A stretch of DNA of 5,627 nucleotides from Roseburia sp. AM59-24XD. Lineage in GTDB: Bacteria > Bacillota > Clostridia > Lachnospirales > Lachnospiraceae. Each line of letters begins with the position of its first letter. Within the stretch, counting starts at the first letter, position 1. The stretch is taken from the NCBI RefSeq assembly GCF_003478445.1, contig NZ_QUET01000056.1, positions 1 through 5,627 on the forward strand. Reading direction: 5' to 3'. The position numbers and the translations under genes are program-made. A model generated the notes under the pieces. It was not told the DNA's origin, searched no databases, and saw only the letters and a program-made list of their open reading frames with translations. Shown here piece by piece: positions 1-5,528 of the stretch.

Positions 1-260
1 TCCGGGGCGTAAGTACCGGCGGGTGCAAGTGCCTTTCGAAACATCTGATTCCCACCTCGGGGCGAGTACGGCAGGATGCGTTTATCGAAGATCAAAGCAG
101 CAAAGCAATCAGATTTTTCGAAATCCGTAAGTGACAAGACAATTTTTTAGTCATAGCTCACGGATTTTTAATATATTGGCAGGCAAAATATGATTTCTAA
201 ATAACCGGACATAAGAAATATTATGGGCATACATCAATTTGAGGTATGGGCAGTCTTAGT
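1..260 (+). repeat. Left copy of long inverted repeat (truncated at window edge)
   Basis: This stretch is the reverse complement of 5224-5483, with 256 of 260 positions identical. The only differences are at 110, 111, 161 and 251. Similarity stops sharply after 260, so 260 is a true inner boundary; the outer boundary lies left of position 1. The copy holds local symmetry: a 21-bp imperfect palindrome at 228-248, and a 48-nt dyad at 121-168 in which AAATCCGT pairs with ACGGATTT and, inside that, GTGAC pairs with GTCAT. I see no transposase, and no convincing gene in positions 1-327. The near-identity of the two copies means recent duplication, gene conversion or an active multi-copy element. 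I do not recognise the family by name. Confidence 0.95.
228..248. repeat. 21-bp imperfect palindrome near inner end of left repeat
   Basis: The core has the form CATAC-n-TCAA-n-TTGA-n-GTATG, symmetric about position 238, and is repeated at 5236-5256 in the other copy. Only the central base and one base pair on each side break the symmetry. It sits about 12 bp from the repeat's inner end, so it could be a protein-binding site (for example a recombinase or regulator) or a small RNA hairpin. This reading is inferred from symmetry alone. Confidence 0.5.
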
Positions 261-281
261 TATATATTTTTTCTCATAAAA

Positions 282-309
282 GAACGAGTTTCACAATTGA
301 AACTCGTTC
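282..309 (-). terminator. Intrinsic terminator of the purine operon
   Basis: A perfect 12-bp stem (GAACGAGTTTCA paired with TGAAACTCGTTC) closes a 4-nt loop. On the minus strand it is followed by TTTT and then an AT-rich run. It lies 19 bp beyond the stop of the 158-residue gene and just inside the left repeat, so it most likely ends the purO-purH-orf transcript. The U-tract is short, so termination may be partial. The plus strand has no U-tract after this stem. Confidence 0.75.
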
Positions 310-327
310 CTGAAATAAAATATCAAG

Positions 328-804
328 TTATTCCGAATGGCGGTTCATAAAGCGTTCCCATGTCTCCACGTCATGTTTTGCCGATACTTTTGCAAGATAT
401 GTTCTATCGTTAGCATCCAGATAGATCTCATACTGATACGGAAGTGCTTCATCTCCTGTATCCTTACGCAGGATCTGATACACGGCACCTCCAACCATAT
501 CCTCCATCCACGCATCGTACTCTTCGGAAAGAAGCACCCGGTCGTCCACACTCTTCGTAAAATTGCCGTCAGCATCATAGAGCTTAAATCCCTCCTCCAG
601 GATCTCATCTACCTGCACATGCTGCAGCTGTAGCGTAAGCTCGTTGGTTCCCATTTTACGAATGTCACGGTTGCAGGAATTGTCCGGCAAGATCGTCACA
701 TAGCCAAGCTCCAGATACCAATGTCCTCTCTCTTTGCGTATCGCCTCAACATCGGCATTCTGAAATTCAAAACTGCCCCATTCGTCTACCGTACGATATC
801 CCAT
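328..804 (-). CDS. Conserved-looking hypothetical protein, 158 aa, last gene of the purine operon
   Basis: I do not recognise this protein with confidence. It is 158 residues, acidic, with no signal peptide, no membrane segment and no cysteine cluster (one Cys, at 44), so it should be a soluble cytoplasmic protein. It is rich in aromatic residues (W9, F12, F14, W29, Y30, Y35, W99, W149). It alternates short strand-like stretches (about 28-38, 55-66, 123-129, 135-141) with an acidic middle around residues 65-105. The ATG at 804 is supported by an AAAGGTGG ribosome binding site 8 nt upstream. It begins 85 bp after the purH stop on the same strand and ends 19 bp before a terminator, so it is probably co-transcribed with the purine genes, though a weak internal promoter is possible. 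It may be a lineage-restricted family in Lachnospiraceae. Linkage to purH is no proof of a role in purine metabolism. Confidence 0.85.
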   Translation of the reverse strand: MGYRTVDEWGSFEFQNADVEAIRKERGHWYLELGYVTILPDNSCNRDIRKMGTNELTLQLQHVQVDEILEEGFKLYDADGNFTKSVDDRVLLSEEYDAWMEDMVGGAVYQILRKDTGDEALPYQYEIYLDANDRTYLAKVSAKHDVETWERFMNRHSE

Positions 805-825
805 GCTTTAAACCACCTTTCTTTT

Positions 826-854
826 ATGATAAATAGTGATGTCATCGGGAACAA
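826..854 (-). promoter_or_regulatory. Weak candidate promoter for the 158-aa gene
   Basis: On the minus strand TTGTTC (849-854) and TATCAT (826-831) are separated by 17 bp, in the 85-bp gap between purH and the 158-residue gene. The -10 matches consensus at 5 of 6 positions but the -35 at only 3 of 6. The transcript leader would be only about 14 nt, just room for the ribosome binding site. Read-through from purH is at least as likely. Confidence 0.25.
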
Positions 855-889
855 ATGCTATGCTCCGGAGGATTGCTCCTCTATCGCTA

Positions 890-2065
890 TTAGTGATGGA
901 ACAGACGGATTCCCGTAAAGCTCATCGCAATACCATGCTTGTTGCAGGCTTCAATGACCTCTCCGTCACGGATAGATCCACCCGGCTGTGCGATATACTT
1001 CACGCCGCTTCTGAATGCACGCTCAATATTATCGCTGAATGGGAAGAACGCATCGGAGCCAAGCGTTACATCAGTTGCCTTGGAAAGCCATGCCTCCTTC
1101 TCCTCTTTTGTAAATACCGGCGGCTTCTCGGTGAATACTCTCTCCCACTCGCCGTCAGCCAGAACGTCCATATAATCTTCACCGATATAAAGGTCGATCG
1201 CATTGTCGCGGTCTGCTCTCTTCATACCATCCTTGAACGGAAGGGAAAGCACCTGCGGAGACTGCCTTAACAGCCAGTTATCTGCCTTGCTTCCGGCAAG
1301 TCTTGTACAGTGGATTCTGGACTGCTGTCCTGCTCCGATACCGATTGCCTGTCCATCCTTAACAAAACATACGGAGTTTGACTGTGTATACTTCAGGGTG
1401 ATCATTGCGATTGCCATATCAATCTTTGCAGAATCCGGAATCTCCTTATTCTCGGTAACCACATTGCTGAAGAAATCCTTGTCGATGTTTAATTCATTTC
1501 TTCCCTGCTCGAAGGTAATGCCGAATACTTCCTTATGCTCGATCGAATCCGGCTCATAGTTCTCATCAATCTTGATGATCGCATAATTGCCCTTTTTCTT
1601 TTCTTTAAGGAGTTCCAGAGCCTCCGGCTCATACCCCGGTGCAATGATACCATCGGAAAACTCTCTCTTGATCATCTTTGCCGTGCAGACATCACATACA
1701 TCAGACAGTGCGATGAAATCACCGTAGGATGACATTCTGTCCGCGCCTCTTGCTCTTGCATATGCTGCCGCAAGCGGTGTCAGCTCACCAAGATCATCAA
1801 CCCAGTAAATCTTTGCAAGAACATCAGAAAGAGGAAGACCGACTGCTGCACCGGCAGGAGATACATGCTTAAAGGAAGTCGCTGCCGGAAGTCCGGTTGC
1901 CTTTTTCAGCTCGCGGACAAGCTGCCAGCCGTTAAATGCGTCAAGAAAATTGATATATCCGGGCTTACCGTTGAGCACCTCAATCGGAAGCTCGCCATCC
2001 TTCATATAGATTTTTGATGGTTTCTGATTCGGGTTACATCCATATTTTAATTCTAATTCTTTCAT
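890..2065 (-). CDS. purH: Stand-alone AICAR formyltransferase (PurH transformylase domain only)
   Basis: It transfers the formyl group of 10-formyl-tetrahydrofolate to AICAR (ZMP), giving FAICAR, in step nine of purine synthesis in the cytoplasm. At 391 residues it has only the transformylase part. The N-terminal MGS-like IMP cyclohydrolase domain of ordinary ~510-residue PurH is missing. Family motifs seen in order: LKYGCNPNQ (6-14, usually RYGENPHQ), KHVSPAG (66-72) with the Lys-His pair thought to be catalytic, TQSNSVCF (227-234), GIGAGQQSR (242-250), [12 protein letters not shown] (337-348), QPGGSIRD (360-367) and a C-terminal TGIRLFHH. The KH motif has Ser and Ala where classical PurH has Asn and Cys, which marks a divergent branch. 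The ATG at 2065 has AGAAAGGA about 8 nt upstream. It starts 18 bp after the purO-type gene, which supplies the missing cyclohydrolase. The ZTP riboswitch upstream of that gene should control both. Confidence 0.95.
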   Translation of the reverse strand: MKELELKYGCNPNQKPSKIYMKDGELPIEVLNGKPGYINFLDAFNGWQLVRELKKATGLPAATSFKHVSPAGAAVGLPLSDVLAKIYWVDDLGELTPLAAAYARARGADRMSSYGDFIALSDVCDVCTAKMIKREFSDGIIAPGYEPEALELLKEKKKGNYAIIKIDENYEPDSIEHKEVFGITFEQGRNELNIDKDFFSNVVTENKEIPDSAKIDMAIAMITLKYTQSNSVCFVKDGQAIGIGAGQQSRIHCTRLAGSKADNWLLRQSPQVLSLPFKDGMKRADRDNAIDLYIGEDYMDVLADGEWERVFTEKPPVFTKEEKEAWLSKATDVTLGSDAFFPFSDNIERAFRSGVKYIAQPGGSIRDGEVIEACNKHGIAMSFTGIRLFHH

Positions 2066-2083
2066 CGTATTGTTCCTTTCTGA

Positions 2084-2797
2084 CTATTTATTCTTGTTGA
2101 CAATGCATGAAGCCGCCTCGCCTGTGGCGATATCAATATAACGTACAAATAATGACACCTTGTTGTCCTCATTCAGACTGTTCCAGAGCATATCCGTAAA
2201 CTCGTTCATGTCGTCATACATCTCTACGAGCTTTGGCTCACCCTCAAAGCTTGGGAGCGGATTGCCGTCTCCCATATAAGTATGAATGAAATGTCCCTCT
2301 CCCGCAACCGGGTCGCTGTAGGCAAAGGTATAGCGGCAGCATGCATCCGGGTTACCATTGTTGCTTTTCAAGATAGACATTGCGTAATTGTAGGAATCGT
2401 TCTCCACATGCATGATACCTGAGATACGTGGTGTGTAGTTTGGTGCATCCGGCTCAAACTCTCTTGTACGCAGTGCCTGCTCAAATGTCTGCTGCTTGTC
2501 CATCAGCTCATAGATCGTATCGGTCTGGTCACCGTTCGTCACGATCGTTTTATTGCCAAGCACACGAACCGGTGCATAAATGATCAGACTTGGATCACTC
2601 AGCTTGGATGGATCAAATGCCTGTGTACGGATTCCATCGCCATCCTCCACGAAAACACGGTTTCTGCTGTTCTCACTTCTTCCCATAATAAAGTAAGCGG
2701 TAACGGCATACTTTCCGTTCGGAGTCTTTCCGATAACGATTCCTCTGCCAGGGTAAGCATTTCCTGTCAGCTCCTGTTTCAATGATAACTTCTGCAT
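2084..2797 (-). CDS. purO: PurO-type IMP cyclohydrolase, 237 aa
   Basis: It closes the ring of FAICAR to give IMP, the last step of de novo purine synthesis. The sequence resembles the archaeal-type IMP cyclohydrolase family (PurO), unrelated in fold to the N-terminal domain of normal PurH. Recognisable stretches are YPGRG (15-19), YFIMGRSENSRNR (35-47), NGDQTDTIYE (88-97), YTPRISGI (121-128) and a conserved-looking acidic middle. There is no signal peptide or membrane segment. I chose the ATG at 2797 because AGAAAGGAG precedes it and the protein starts in the family's usual place. The frame stays open upstream to 3079, but that extension would run through the riboswitch and the end of the sensor gene. 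It is the first gene of the purine operon, 18 bp ahead of the AICAR formyltransferase that makes its substrate. The pairing strengthens both calls. Main doubt: the gene name, since bacterial members are often annotated only as IMP cyclohydrolase. Confidence 0.88.
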   Translation of the reverse strand: MQKLSLKQELTGNAYPGRGIVIGKTPNGKYAVTAYFIMGRSENSRNRVFVEDGDGIRTQAFDPSKLSDPSLIIYAPVRVLGNKTIVTNGDQTDTIYELMDKQQTFEQALRTREFEPDAPNYTPRISGIMHVENDSYNYAMSILKSNNGNPDACCRYTFAYSDPVAGEGHFIHTYMGDGNPLPSFEGEPKLVEMYDDMNEFTDMLWNSLNEDNKVSLFVRYIDIATGEAASCIVNKNK

Positions 2798-2844
2798 AGC
2801 ATGCTCCTTTCTAAAATCCGGTATTACTTTTATAAATATAATGC

Positions 2845-2887
2845 AAAAAAACCGTCTGAACAACCCCAATGCGGCTGCCCAGACGGT
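2845..2887 (-). terminator. Riboswitch expression platform: intrinsic terminator
   Basis: On the minus strand ACCGTCTG (2887-2880) pairs with CAGACGGT (2858-2851). The stem extends inward by seven more pairs (2879-2873 with 2865-2859, three of them G-U), around a 7-nt loop, giving 15 pairs followed by seven U. Its 5' arm is the same sequence as the 3' half of the ZTP aptamer, so aptamer and terminator cannot both form. It may also stop transcripts running through from the upstream blaI-blaR1 unit, which has no other clear terminator. Confidence 0.9.
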
Positions 2888-2950
2888 CGGCTTTCCATAT
2901 TCCTCATGCTTCCCGCAGGTACTCCTGCTGATTCCGTCAGTCACATGAAG
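2876..2950 (-). ncRNA. ZTP (pfl) riboswitch aptamer
   Basis: This is a leader RNA that binds ZMP/ZTP, the AICAR nucleotides that build up when 10-formyl-tetrahydrofolate runs low. Read on the minus strand: P1 is CTTCATG (2950-2944) with CATGAGG (2908-2902). The conserved strand GTGACTGACGGAA follows P1. P2 is GCAGG-AGTA-CCTGC (2928-2915). After a linker comes GCCGACCGTCTGGGCA (2891-2876), close to the family's CCGCCUGGGCA signature, with a GCC/GGC P3 stem. The diagnostic pseudoknot is present: GACGG (2938-2934) pairs with CCGTC (2886-2882). Relative to the usual GGCG/CGCC pairing, a G-C pair has become A-U, a compensatory change. Target genes fit the ligand exactly: the next two genes consume AICAR and FAICAR. 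Expected action: bound ligand stabilises the aptamer, blocks the overlapping terminator and turns the operon on. I assigned it by eye without a covariance-model search. Confidence 0.9.
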
Positions 2951-2957
2951 CTCTCTT

Positions 2958-2986
2958 TCTATACAAGAATAACTGATTCTGACCAA
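2958..2986 (-). promoter_or_regulatory. Promoter of the riboswitch-purO-purH operon
   Basis: On the minus strand TTGGTC (2981-2986) and TATAGA (2958-2963) lie 17 bp apart. Transcription would start near 2951, directly at the first base of riboswitch helix P1, which is the expected arrangement. A second register, TTGCCA (2989-2994) with TATTCT (2966-2971) and again 17 bp, would start about 8 nt earlier and cannot be excluded. Both lie in the 77-bp gap after the sensor gene. Confidence 0.65.
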
Positions 2987-3027
2987 TTTGGCAAGCGAAA
3001 TCTTTTGATTCGTCTGCAAATATTTTA

Positions 3028-4728
3028 TTATTCGGCAGAACCCGGCTTCGCATTGTCCTCCATTGCCGTGATCACCCACGCACCATCTCTCTTTTCACAG
3101 GTATAACAATAACTTTGTCTGACAATCTTTTCCGATGCATCTGCATAAAATACTTTTATTTGTTCCTTTGAATTGATCTGTATCGTAAGATCATTCGTGA
3201 TCCTGACCAAATCAACCTCACACTGCTTCGCTTTCTCGCGAATCCCCCGCTTGTGATAATTCAGCGCAAGTGCTTTCTGCTGCCGGTAAACCTCGCTGTC
3301 CTCTGCCAGCACCTGCTTTAACCGACCTGTCTTACCGCTGTTGATCGCACTTGTAAACGTCTCCACATAGCGTTCAAACAGCTTCTCGCATTGTCTGGCA
3401 TCCTCGTCCGTCATCAGACGCTGTGCTGCGTTCGTATTCATGCCCTCCGCGGACACCTGTACCAGAAAGCTTCCCCCTGCCGCTGTATTAAAAAGCGGTC
3501 CTGCTTTCGGTGCATTGCCGGAAAATTCCGACAAACGCTGCATCCATACCGGATTGGCAAATATACCTGCATCTGCCGGCTGCAGCTGCGCAGCACTGAC
3601 ACAATTCGAAACGGCTGATGCATCACTTTCCCCACGACCGGATGCCGCCATGCCAATTCCTGTGCTGCAGGTCAAAAGCACTGACACGCATACCGTCACT
3701 ACCACAGGAATCATAATCCACCTTGAGACGCGTGCCGGATTACTGATTGCAAGAATCCTGCGCTGCATCTCTCTTCCCTTACGGCTCATCGGCATAAATG
3801 AATACCGGAAATCGCTCCAGTGTCTCTCCCCGGCGATCTGTATCAGAAGAGAGCCATACTCAAAGCGTTTTTCCTCCCCAAGACGTCTTATCACAGCCTC
3901 GTCACAGAACAGTTCTGCATCCTTTTTAGAGCAGCCTGCCGCAATCCATACAAACGGATGAAACCAGTATACGGACACTAACGCGATCCGAAGCATCGCC
4001 CAGATATAGTCTCTGTGCAGATAGTGCACATACTCATGCGTGATCATCTGCTCCACGGCTGCTTTCTCTTCCCCCAAAAGCGACTTCGGCAGATAGATCA
4101 CCGGATGAAAAACGCCATACAGACACGGTGTTTTCAGGACCTCTGTCGAATACACCGGCACACGTCCGCACTGCTTCACAAATGCTCTGTTCCTCACCAG
4201 CCGGTGTATCAGACTTACATTGGACCATACAAAGAAGCAAAGGATCATGCCGAAAATACTGAGCCAGCCAATCCCAAGAACACGTTTCCATGGCACATGT
4301 ACCGTCCATGCCATCCACGCTCCCCGTACAGGTTTCCCCGGCTGCACGGAAGCACTTTGCCCGCTTGTGCTTTGCTGATCGTTATGTACCGTCTGAGTCT
4401 GTCCGGCAGTCGTTGCATTCCGATAGGAGGACACGGTCACTGTCCCCGCCGGCGGATCCTTTAATAACACATTCTGCTCTGCCGTCCCCCGTTCATTTCG
4501 GCTGTCTGTGCGCCCCTGCTGCCAGCTTGTGACAGCACCGGATACCATATTCCCGATTCCAAACGGTGTCCGTATCACATTGACCGGAACAAGAAACCGC
4601 AGTGCCACAACAAACCAGAGAGCATATATCATGCCATAATGAATCTTTCCCATGAAAGCTTTTCGAATCCCAAGGATCATCAATACCAGTATTGACGATT
4701 CTAACATCCATAAACAAAAGCCTGTCAT
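3028..4728 (-). CDS. BlaR1/MecR1-like M56 metallopeptidase sensor with non-penicillin-binding C-terminal domain, 566 aa
   Basis: This is a membrane sensor-protease expected to relieve repression by the neighbouring BlaI-family protein. Hydrophobic segments lie at about 5-21, 31-49, 148-168 and 335-360, with another stretch near 241-262. The M56 zinc-protease core is clear: TPCLYGVFHPVIYLP (200-214), the HEYVH zinc motif (231-235) and ELFCDEAV (272-279) with the likely third ligand Glu272. The loop at about 50-147 is unusually long and rich in Ser, Thr, Gln and Gly. After the last membrane segment, residues 361-566 should be outside the cell. They lack an STxK/KTG penicillin-binding sensor. 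The final part (about 442-556), with helices followed by strands and ending in a GAWVITAME-like strand, looks to me like an NTF2-like or TcaA-type domain. The signal is therefore probably not a covalently bound beta-lactam. The ATG at 4728 lies 10 bp after the repressor stop, with an AAGGCGAG-like site that overlaps it. Operon partnership is near certain; the ligand is unknown. Confidence 0.92.
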   Translation of the reverse strand: MTGFCLWMLESSILVLMILGIRKAFMGKIHYGMIYALWFVVALRFLVPVNVIRTPFGIGNMVSGAVTSWQQGRTDSRNERGTAEQNVLLKDPPAGTVTVSSYRNATTAGQTQTVHNDQQSTSGQSASVQPGKPVRGAWMAWTVHVPWKRVLGIGWLSIFGMILCFFVWSNVSLIHRLVRNRAFVKQCGRVPVYSTEVLKTPCLYGVFHPVIYLPKSLLGEEKAAVEQMITHEYVHYLHRDYIWAMLRIALVSVYWFHPFVWIAAGCSKKDAELFCDEAVIRRLGEEKRFEYGSLLIQIAGERHWSDFRYSFMPMSRKGREMQRRILAISNPARVSRWIMIPVVVTVCVSVLLTCSTGIGMAASGRGESDASAVSNCVSAAQLQPADAGIFANPVWMQRLSEFSGNAPKAGPLFNTAAGGSFLVQVSAEGMNTNAAQRLMTDEDARQCEKLFERYVETFTSAINSGKTGRLKQVLAEDSEVYRQQKALALNYHKRGIREKAKQCEVDLVRITNDLTIQINSKEQIKVFYADASEKIVRQSYCYTCEKRDGAWVITAMEDNAKPGSAE

Positions 4729-4738
4729 TCTCTCGCCT

Positions 4739-5140
4739 TTATCCTTTCCTCTTTGTCTTCTGCGTCTTTGTCTGCGCTGCCTTTAAAATCTCCTGCAGCT
4801 CCAGAATGTCCTCCTGCGACAAATCATTCTGTCGGACAAGCGCACTCATCATCATCCCGACGCTGCCATCGTAGATGCGCTGCAGAAAATCTCTCGTCTC
4901 CTGAACAACAACGTCCTGCTTTTTTACCTTCGGGAAGAAATATTTGGTCTTGCCATTCTCCTCGTAGCCGATCAAATCCTTCTCTGTCATGCGGCGCACC
5001 ATCGTTGCACTTGTGCTCTTGCTCCAGCCTGCGCTCTCCTTTAAAAGGGGAACAAGCTGCATCAACGACAGATGACTTTTCTCCCAGAGGCAGTTCATCA
5101 CATACCACTCACTGTTTGTTACCTTTATCTCTTCTTTCAC
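4739..5140 (-). CDS. blaI: BlaI/MecI-family winged-helix repressor, 133 aa
   Basis: A dimeric DNA-binding repressor, expected to shut off its own operon until the partner sensor-protease triggers its cleavage. Length (133) is slightly above the family's usual ~125. Residues 8-70 form the winged helix: SEWYVMNCLWE in helix 1, the recognition region GWSKSTSATMVRRM (38-51), LIGYEENGKTKYFF as the wing. Residues 74-120 form the dimerisation helices, ending in the usual LSQEDILELQEIL pattern; the tail is Lys/Thr-rich. The Asn-Phe cleavage point known near residue 101 of staphylococcal BlaI is not present; the matching stretch reads MMSALVRQ. Translation begins at GTG (5140), set by a GGAGG six bases upstream; there is no competing ATG. 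It is followed after 10 bp by the sensor gene. The symbol denotes family; a role in beta-lactam resistance is not implied, as no beta-lactamase gene is in view. Confidence 0.93.
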   Translation of the reverse strand: MKEEIKVTNSEWYVMNCLWEKSHLSLMQLVPLLKESAGWSKSTSATMVRRMTEKDLIGYEENGKTKYFFPKVKKQDVVVQETRDFLQRIYDGSVGMMMSALVRQNDLSQEDILELQEILKAAQTKTQKTKRKG

Positions 5141-5146
5141 CGGAAA

Positions 5147-5151
5147 CCTCC
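5147..5151 (-). promoter_or_regulatory. Ribosome binding site that fixes the GTG start of the repressor
   Basis: GGAGG on the minus strand sits six bases before GTG at 5140-5138. No ATG or TTG in frame nearby has a comparable site, so the GTG start is the best choice. Confidence 0.85.
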
Positions 5152-5163
5152 AAATCTTTTATG

Positions 5164-5184
5164 TCGTTCTACATTGTCGACCAT
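5164..5184 (-). promoter_or_regulatory. Operator-like dyad at the transcription start (BlaI candidate site 2)
   Basis: On the minus strand this begins right after the -10 box and covers the expected start point. Its core, GTCGACA-A-TGTAGAA, is symmetric at 5 of 7 pairs about one central base and carries the ACA/TGT half-site pattern of BlaI/MecI operators. It matches the other candidate site at 15 of 21 positions. The known staphylococcal sites have two central bases rather than one, so the spacing is a caution. Confidence 0.6.
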
Positions 5185-5213
5185 ATTGTAACCCTTTCAG
5201 TTTATAATGTCAA
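5185..5213 (-). promoter_or_regulatory. Near-consensus sigma-A promoter of the repressor-sensor operon
   Basis: On the minus strand TTGACA (5208-5213, perfect) and TACAAT (5185-5190, 5 of 6) are separated by 17 bp. The start would fall near 5178, about 38 nt before the GTG codon. Such a strong promoter fits tight autorepression through the two flanking dyads. The -35 box lies only 10 bp from the inner end of the right repeat, so the promoter itself is outside the repeat. Confidence 0.85.
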
Positions 5214-5217
5214 CCAT
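5197..5217 (-). promoter_or_regulatory. Operator-like dyad over the -35 box (BlaI candidate site 1)
   Basis: The core GTTGACA-T-TATAAAC is symmetric at 5 of 7 pairs and overlaps the -35 hexamer. It is a direct repeat of the site at 5164-5184, offset by 33 bp (about three helical turns). A repressor on both sites would bracket the promoter. Assignment to the BlaI-family protein is inference from position and half-site pattern. Confidence 0.55.
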
Positions 5218-5223
5218 TAAAAT

Positions 5224-5483
5224 ACTAAGACTTCCCATACCTCAAATTGATGTATGCCCATAATATTTCTTATGTCCGGTTATTTAGAAATCATATTTTG
5301 CCTGCCAATATATTAAAAATCCATGAGCTATGACTAAAAAATTGTCTTGTCACTTACGGATTTCGAAAAATCAAATTGCTTTGCTGCTTTGATCTTCGAT
5401 AAACGCATCCTGCCGTACTCGCCCCGAGGTGGGAATCAGATGTTTCGAAAGGCACTTGCACCCGCCGGTACTTACGCCCCGGA
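5224..5483 (-). repeat. Right copy of the long inverted repeat
   Basis: It is the inverted partner of 1-260 (256 of 260 identical). The inner edge at 5224 is sharp. The outer match ends at 5483 only because the left copy runs off the window, so the shared unit is probably longer. It carries the same 21-bp palindrome (5236-5256) and 48-nt dyad (5316-5363), plus TTTCGAAA-type motifs. On the plus strand a frame stays open from a TTG at 5347 through the outer edge to 5550, but no ribosome binding site precedes it, so I do not call a gene. No transposase is visible. Confidence 0.95.
5236..5256. repeat. 21-bp imperfect palindrome near inner end of right repeat
   Basis: Counterpart of 228-248, identical in sequence when inverted. 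Centre at 5246, about 33 bp from the repressor promoter's -35 box. It could be a binding site for a host factor or the element's own recombinase; only the symmetry is seen. Confidence 0.5.
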
Positions 5484-5528
5484 TTTTGCAAATGATATAG
5501 ATACTCCCTCGAACATCCGCGTTATGTA

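Noticed and set aside
1..260. CRISPR array or insertion-sequence gene in the flanking repeats
   Set aside because: There is no short regular repeat-spacer pattern and no transposase-like frame; the repeat is a single long unit in two inverted copies.
868..881. Small GAGGA-loop-TCCTC hairpin after purH, as a possible terminator
   Set aside because: Only five base pairs and no T-run on either strand; too weak to end transcription between purH and the next gene.
836..1270. 144-codon plus-strand open frame antisense to purH
   Set aside because: Almost entirely antisense to the conserved C-terminal half of AICAR formyltransferase; no ribosome binding site or family resemblance.
2837..2865. Promoter-like TTGTTC-17-TATATT on the minus strand just before purO
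   Set aside because: The -35 and spacer lie inside the terminator stem and U-tract; a good promoter sits upstream of the riboswitch, and a constitutive promoter here would bypass the switch. Probably chance in AT-rich DNA.
2798..3079. Upstream extension of the purO-type reading frame by 94 codons
   Set aside because: It overlaps the end of the sensor gene and reads through the riboswitch and its terminator. The ATG at 2797 has a strong ribosome binding site and starts the family's expected N-terminus.
3440..3961. 173-codon plus-strand open frame
   Set aside because: It lies antisense within the well-supported M56 sensor gene and has no domain-like content, so it is a shadow of that gene's codon usage.
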